Shown: positions 5,709 through 7,106 of the stretch, piece by piece
Layout: the number at the start of each line of letters is the position of its first letter
Numbering within the stretch: the first letter of the stretch is position 1
Assembly (NCBI GenBank): GCA_023262305.1
Contig: JALRCK010000105.1
Span: 1-7,106, forward strand
Direction: 5' to 3'
DNA length: 7,106 nt
DNA from: Deltaproteobacteria bacterium
GTDB taxonomy: Bacteria > Bdellovibrionota_C > UBA2361 > OMII01
Translations under genes and position numbers: made by a program
Notes under the pieces: model-generated
What the model saw: the letters and a program-made list of their open reading frames with translations, nothing else
The model's database searches: none
Told to the model about the DNA's origin: nothing

Positions 5709-6293
5709 ATGGCACTGAGATTTATCACTTCGATTGTGGCTCTCGTCTTCTCAATTCACACCACCTGCTCCGCAGAGGCTCCTTCGCCAAAAACTGAGAT
5801 TAAAACCACGATCGACAACATCATCGCAACCGTTCAAGCCAATCCCGGCGATGCCGGAAAAGGTCCGCGACGACAAAAACTGCGAGAGATCATCAATCCT
5901 AAGTTCGATTTTGATGAGATGTCGAAACGCTCCCTTGGATCAAATTGGACTGAGATCACACCCGCTGAACAGCAGGATTTCACCACGGTATTCTCTGAGC
6001 TCCTCGCACGCACCTACCTCTCAAAGATTGAGACGGTTAAGCCCGGCATGGTTAAGGTGGAGAGCGAGCAAGTTGATGGCACAAAAGCTGTCGTAAAAAC
6101 GGTGGTATTAAGCCAAGGCGACACCTTCCCGATCGACTATAAGATGATGTACCGCGACAACGGCTGGCGGGTGTACGACGTAGTGATCGAGAACATCGGG
6201 CTTGTTGCGAACTACCGCAACGAGTTCTCTGGCATCATCCGCAAGGATAAGTTCTCGGGGCTCATGGAGAAGCTGCGAGCCAAAGTAAAGTAA
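5709..6293 (+). CDS. mlaC: MlaC-type periplasmic phospholipid-binding protein
   Basis: A complete 194-residue MlaC (Tol-Tol-Ttg2D) family protein, the soluble periplasmic carrier that binds a phospholipid and travels between the outer-membrane component and the MlaFED complex. A Sec signal peptide is clear: M-A-L-R, a hydrophobic core at about 5-16, and cleavage probably after A22 or A24. The Cys at 20 is preceded by Thr-Thr and does not fit a lipobox, so the protein should be soluble. Family hallmarks are the region around FDFDEMSKRSLG (66-77) with its Trp-containing continuation, FSELLARTYLSKI (93-105) and the YRDNGWRVYDVVIENIGL stretch (about 148-165) near the lipid pocket. Length is normal for the family. 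It follows mlaD with a strong ribosome site and ends one base before the next gene. Confidence 0.94.
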   Translation: MALRFITSIVALVFSIHTTCSAEAPSPKTEIKTTIDNIIATVQANPGDAGKGPRRQKLREIINPKFDFDEMSKRSLGSNWTEITPAEQQDFTTVFSELLARTYLSKIETVKPGMVKVESEQVDGTKAVVKTVVLSQGDTFPIDYKMMYRDNGWRVYDVVIENIGLVANYRNEFSGIIRKDKFSGLMEKLRAKVK

Positions 6294-6294
6294 G

Positions 6295-7106
6295 GTGATT
6301 TCGCAAACGCCTTCAACGATTGTCCGTTCCTTGATCGTCACCCTTGGGGCGCTCACCCTCATCGGGTGCGCCCCAACCCTAGACCTCAAAGATTTTGAGC
6401 ACCTCCCCCTTCAAACACCCATACATCGCTACACGATTGCGCACCGCGGCTCACTGCACCAAAGATATCCAGACAACTCGATTCCCGCGCTTAGGGAGTC
6501 AATCTCCCACGGCGTTCAATTTCTTGAAGTAGACGTTCGGAAGGGCGCTGATGGCACCCTTTTTCTCTTCCACGACGGAACTCTCAAAAAAAGCAACTTC
6601 TCTTCGCCCCAAGAGCTTAGCGGAAAGCGCGTCCACGATCTCACACCAACAGAACGTGAGAGCGTACGCCTTGATGCGGAAAGTACAGTCCACATCCCCT
6701 CACTCAAAGAGGCGCTCAATGTGGTCTCTGAAAGCAAAACGGCTGTCCTGCAGATAGACTTAAAGGGCGAATCAGACGAACTCTTGCGGTCGGTGATAGA
6801 TCTTCTTAAACAAGAGAAAAAGCTCAACCGCGCTGTCATTCAATTGAAGAGCCCTGAGCGAATCCGGCGCATTCGCGCTTCTGAACCAGGGGCGAGAATC
6901 CTCGCTCGGTGCAAAGACTCAACCCAGCTCGATCAAGCGATCGCGGCTCACGTCGAATTCGTTGAGCTTGAGCGATGGATAACCGCTGAAGCTGTCACAA
7001 AGTGCCACCACGCCAACATCACCGTGGTTCTTAACTTGGCGGCACCGCCTTACGACAACCAGATAACCTGGGAGTTTTTCCGGGCACGGGGGGTCGATTC
7101 GCTCAT
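6295..7106 (+). CDS. glycerophosphodiester phosphodiesterase lipoprotein, 3' end cut by the window
   Basis: The first 270 residues of a GDPD-family enzyme, which hydrolyses glycerophosphodiesters to glycerol-3-phosphate and an alcohol. It starts with GTG at 6295, one base after the mlaC stop; an in-frame TAA at 6286 rules out a longer N-terminus. A lipoprotein signal peptide is clear, with a hydrophobic run at 13-24 and lipobox LIGC (C25). Ala at +2 suggests outer-membrane sorting if the E. coli rule applies. The GDPD core is visible: AHRG with catalytic H50, PDN (N61), EVD (metal ligands E78 and D80) and HDGTL (H93, the second catalytic histidine). A usual EIK motif reads IDLK (D155), a conservative change at a likely metal ligand. 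The reading ends at GVDSL, where family members usually continue into a TD-rich motif close to the C-terminus, so little is probably missing. The start has only a weak ribosome site. Confidence 0.9.
   Translation, partial: MISQTPSTIVRSLIVTLGALTLIGCAPTLDLKDFEHLPLQTPIHRYTIAHRGSLHQRYPDNSIPALRESISHGVQFLEVDVRKGADGTLFLFHDGTLKKSNFSSPQELSGKRVHDLTPTERESVRLDAESTVHIPSLKEALNVVSESKTAVLQIDLKGESDELLRSVIDLLKQEKKLNRAVIQLKSPERIRRIRASEPGARILARCKDSTQLDQAIAAHVEFVELERWITAEAVTKCHHANITVVLNLAAPPYDNQITWEFFRARGVDSL

Noticed and set aside
5709..5774. Possible lipoprotein signal in MlaC because of Cys at residue 20
   Set aside because: Residues before the Cys are Thr-Thr, not a lipobox, and MlaC proteins are soluble carriers.
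6551..6757. Plus and minus frames inside the GDPD gene (6499-6839)
   Set aside because: The GTG-initiated frame from 6295 shows clear GDPD motifs throughout this span, so these are shadows.

Overview
The window reads as chromosomal DNA from a diderm (Gram-negative) bacterium with GC content somewhat above 50% by eye. The case for an outer membrane is a Mla-type lipid transport operon (permease, ATPase, MCE protein and periplasmic carrier) plus a lipoprotein with a clear lipobox. The gene order and sequence style fit a proteobacterium-like lineage, possibly one of the former delta groups, but I cannot name a genus. I saw no phage, IS element, CRISPR array, tRNA or rRNA.

Layout. Positions 1-82 are the edge of the region beyond the uvrD stop codon and hold an 8-bp hairpin. 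Positions 83-2539 (minus) encode a complete UvrD/PcrA superfamily 1 DNA helicase. Just upstream of it, in the same orientation, is a strong intrinsic terminator (2561-2594). Before that lies a small membrane-protein gene of 56 codons (2652-2822, minus) with a very good ribosome binding site. Positions 2823-3006 are an AT-rich divergent intergenic region with a 12-nt direct repeat and an 18-bp dyad. From 3007 to the right edge all genes are on the plus strand and tightly packed: rlmE, mlaE, mlaF, mlaD, mlaC, and a glycerophosphodiester phosphodiesterase (GDPD) lipoprotein that starts with GTG at 6295 and runs off the window.

How the genes fit together. MlaE, MlaF and MlaD would form the inner-membrane MCE complex, and MlaC would shuttle phospholipid across the periplasm. 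The GDPD lipoprotein would hydrolyse glycerophosphodiesters, which are deacylation products of the same phospholipids, so lipid transport and lipid-headgroup salvage may be co-expressed. RlmE is a housekeeping 23S rRNA 2'-O-methyltransferase at the head of the cluster. No mlaB (STAS subunit) gene is present between the mla genes.

Most of the window is ordinary core genome, and I do not see a wholly new system. The points worth a second look are the GDPD lipoprotein attached to the mla operon, the degenerate ABC signature (VSIGI) in MlaF, the terminator/anti-terminator arrangement in front of uvrD, and the repeats in the divergent promoter region.
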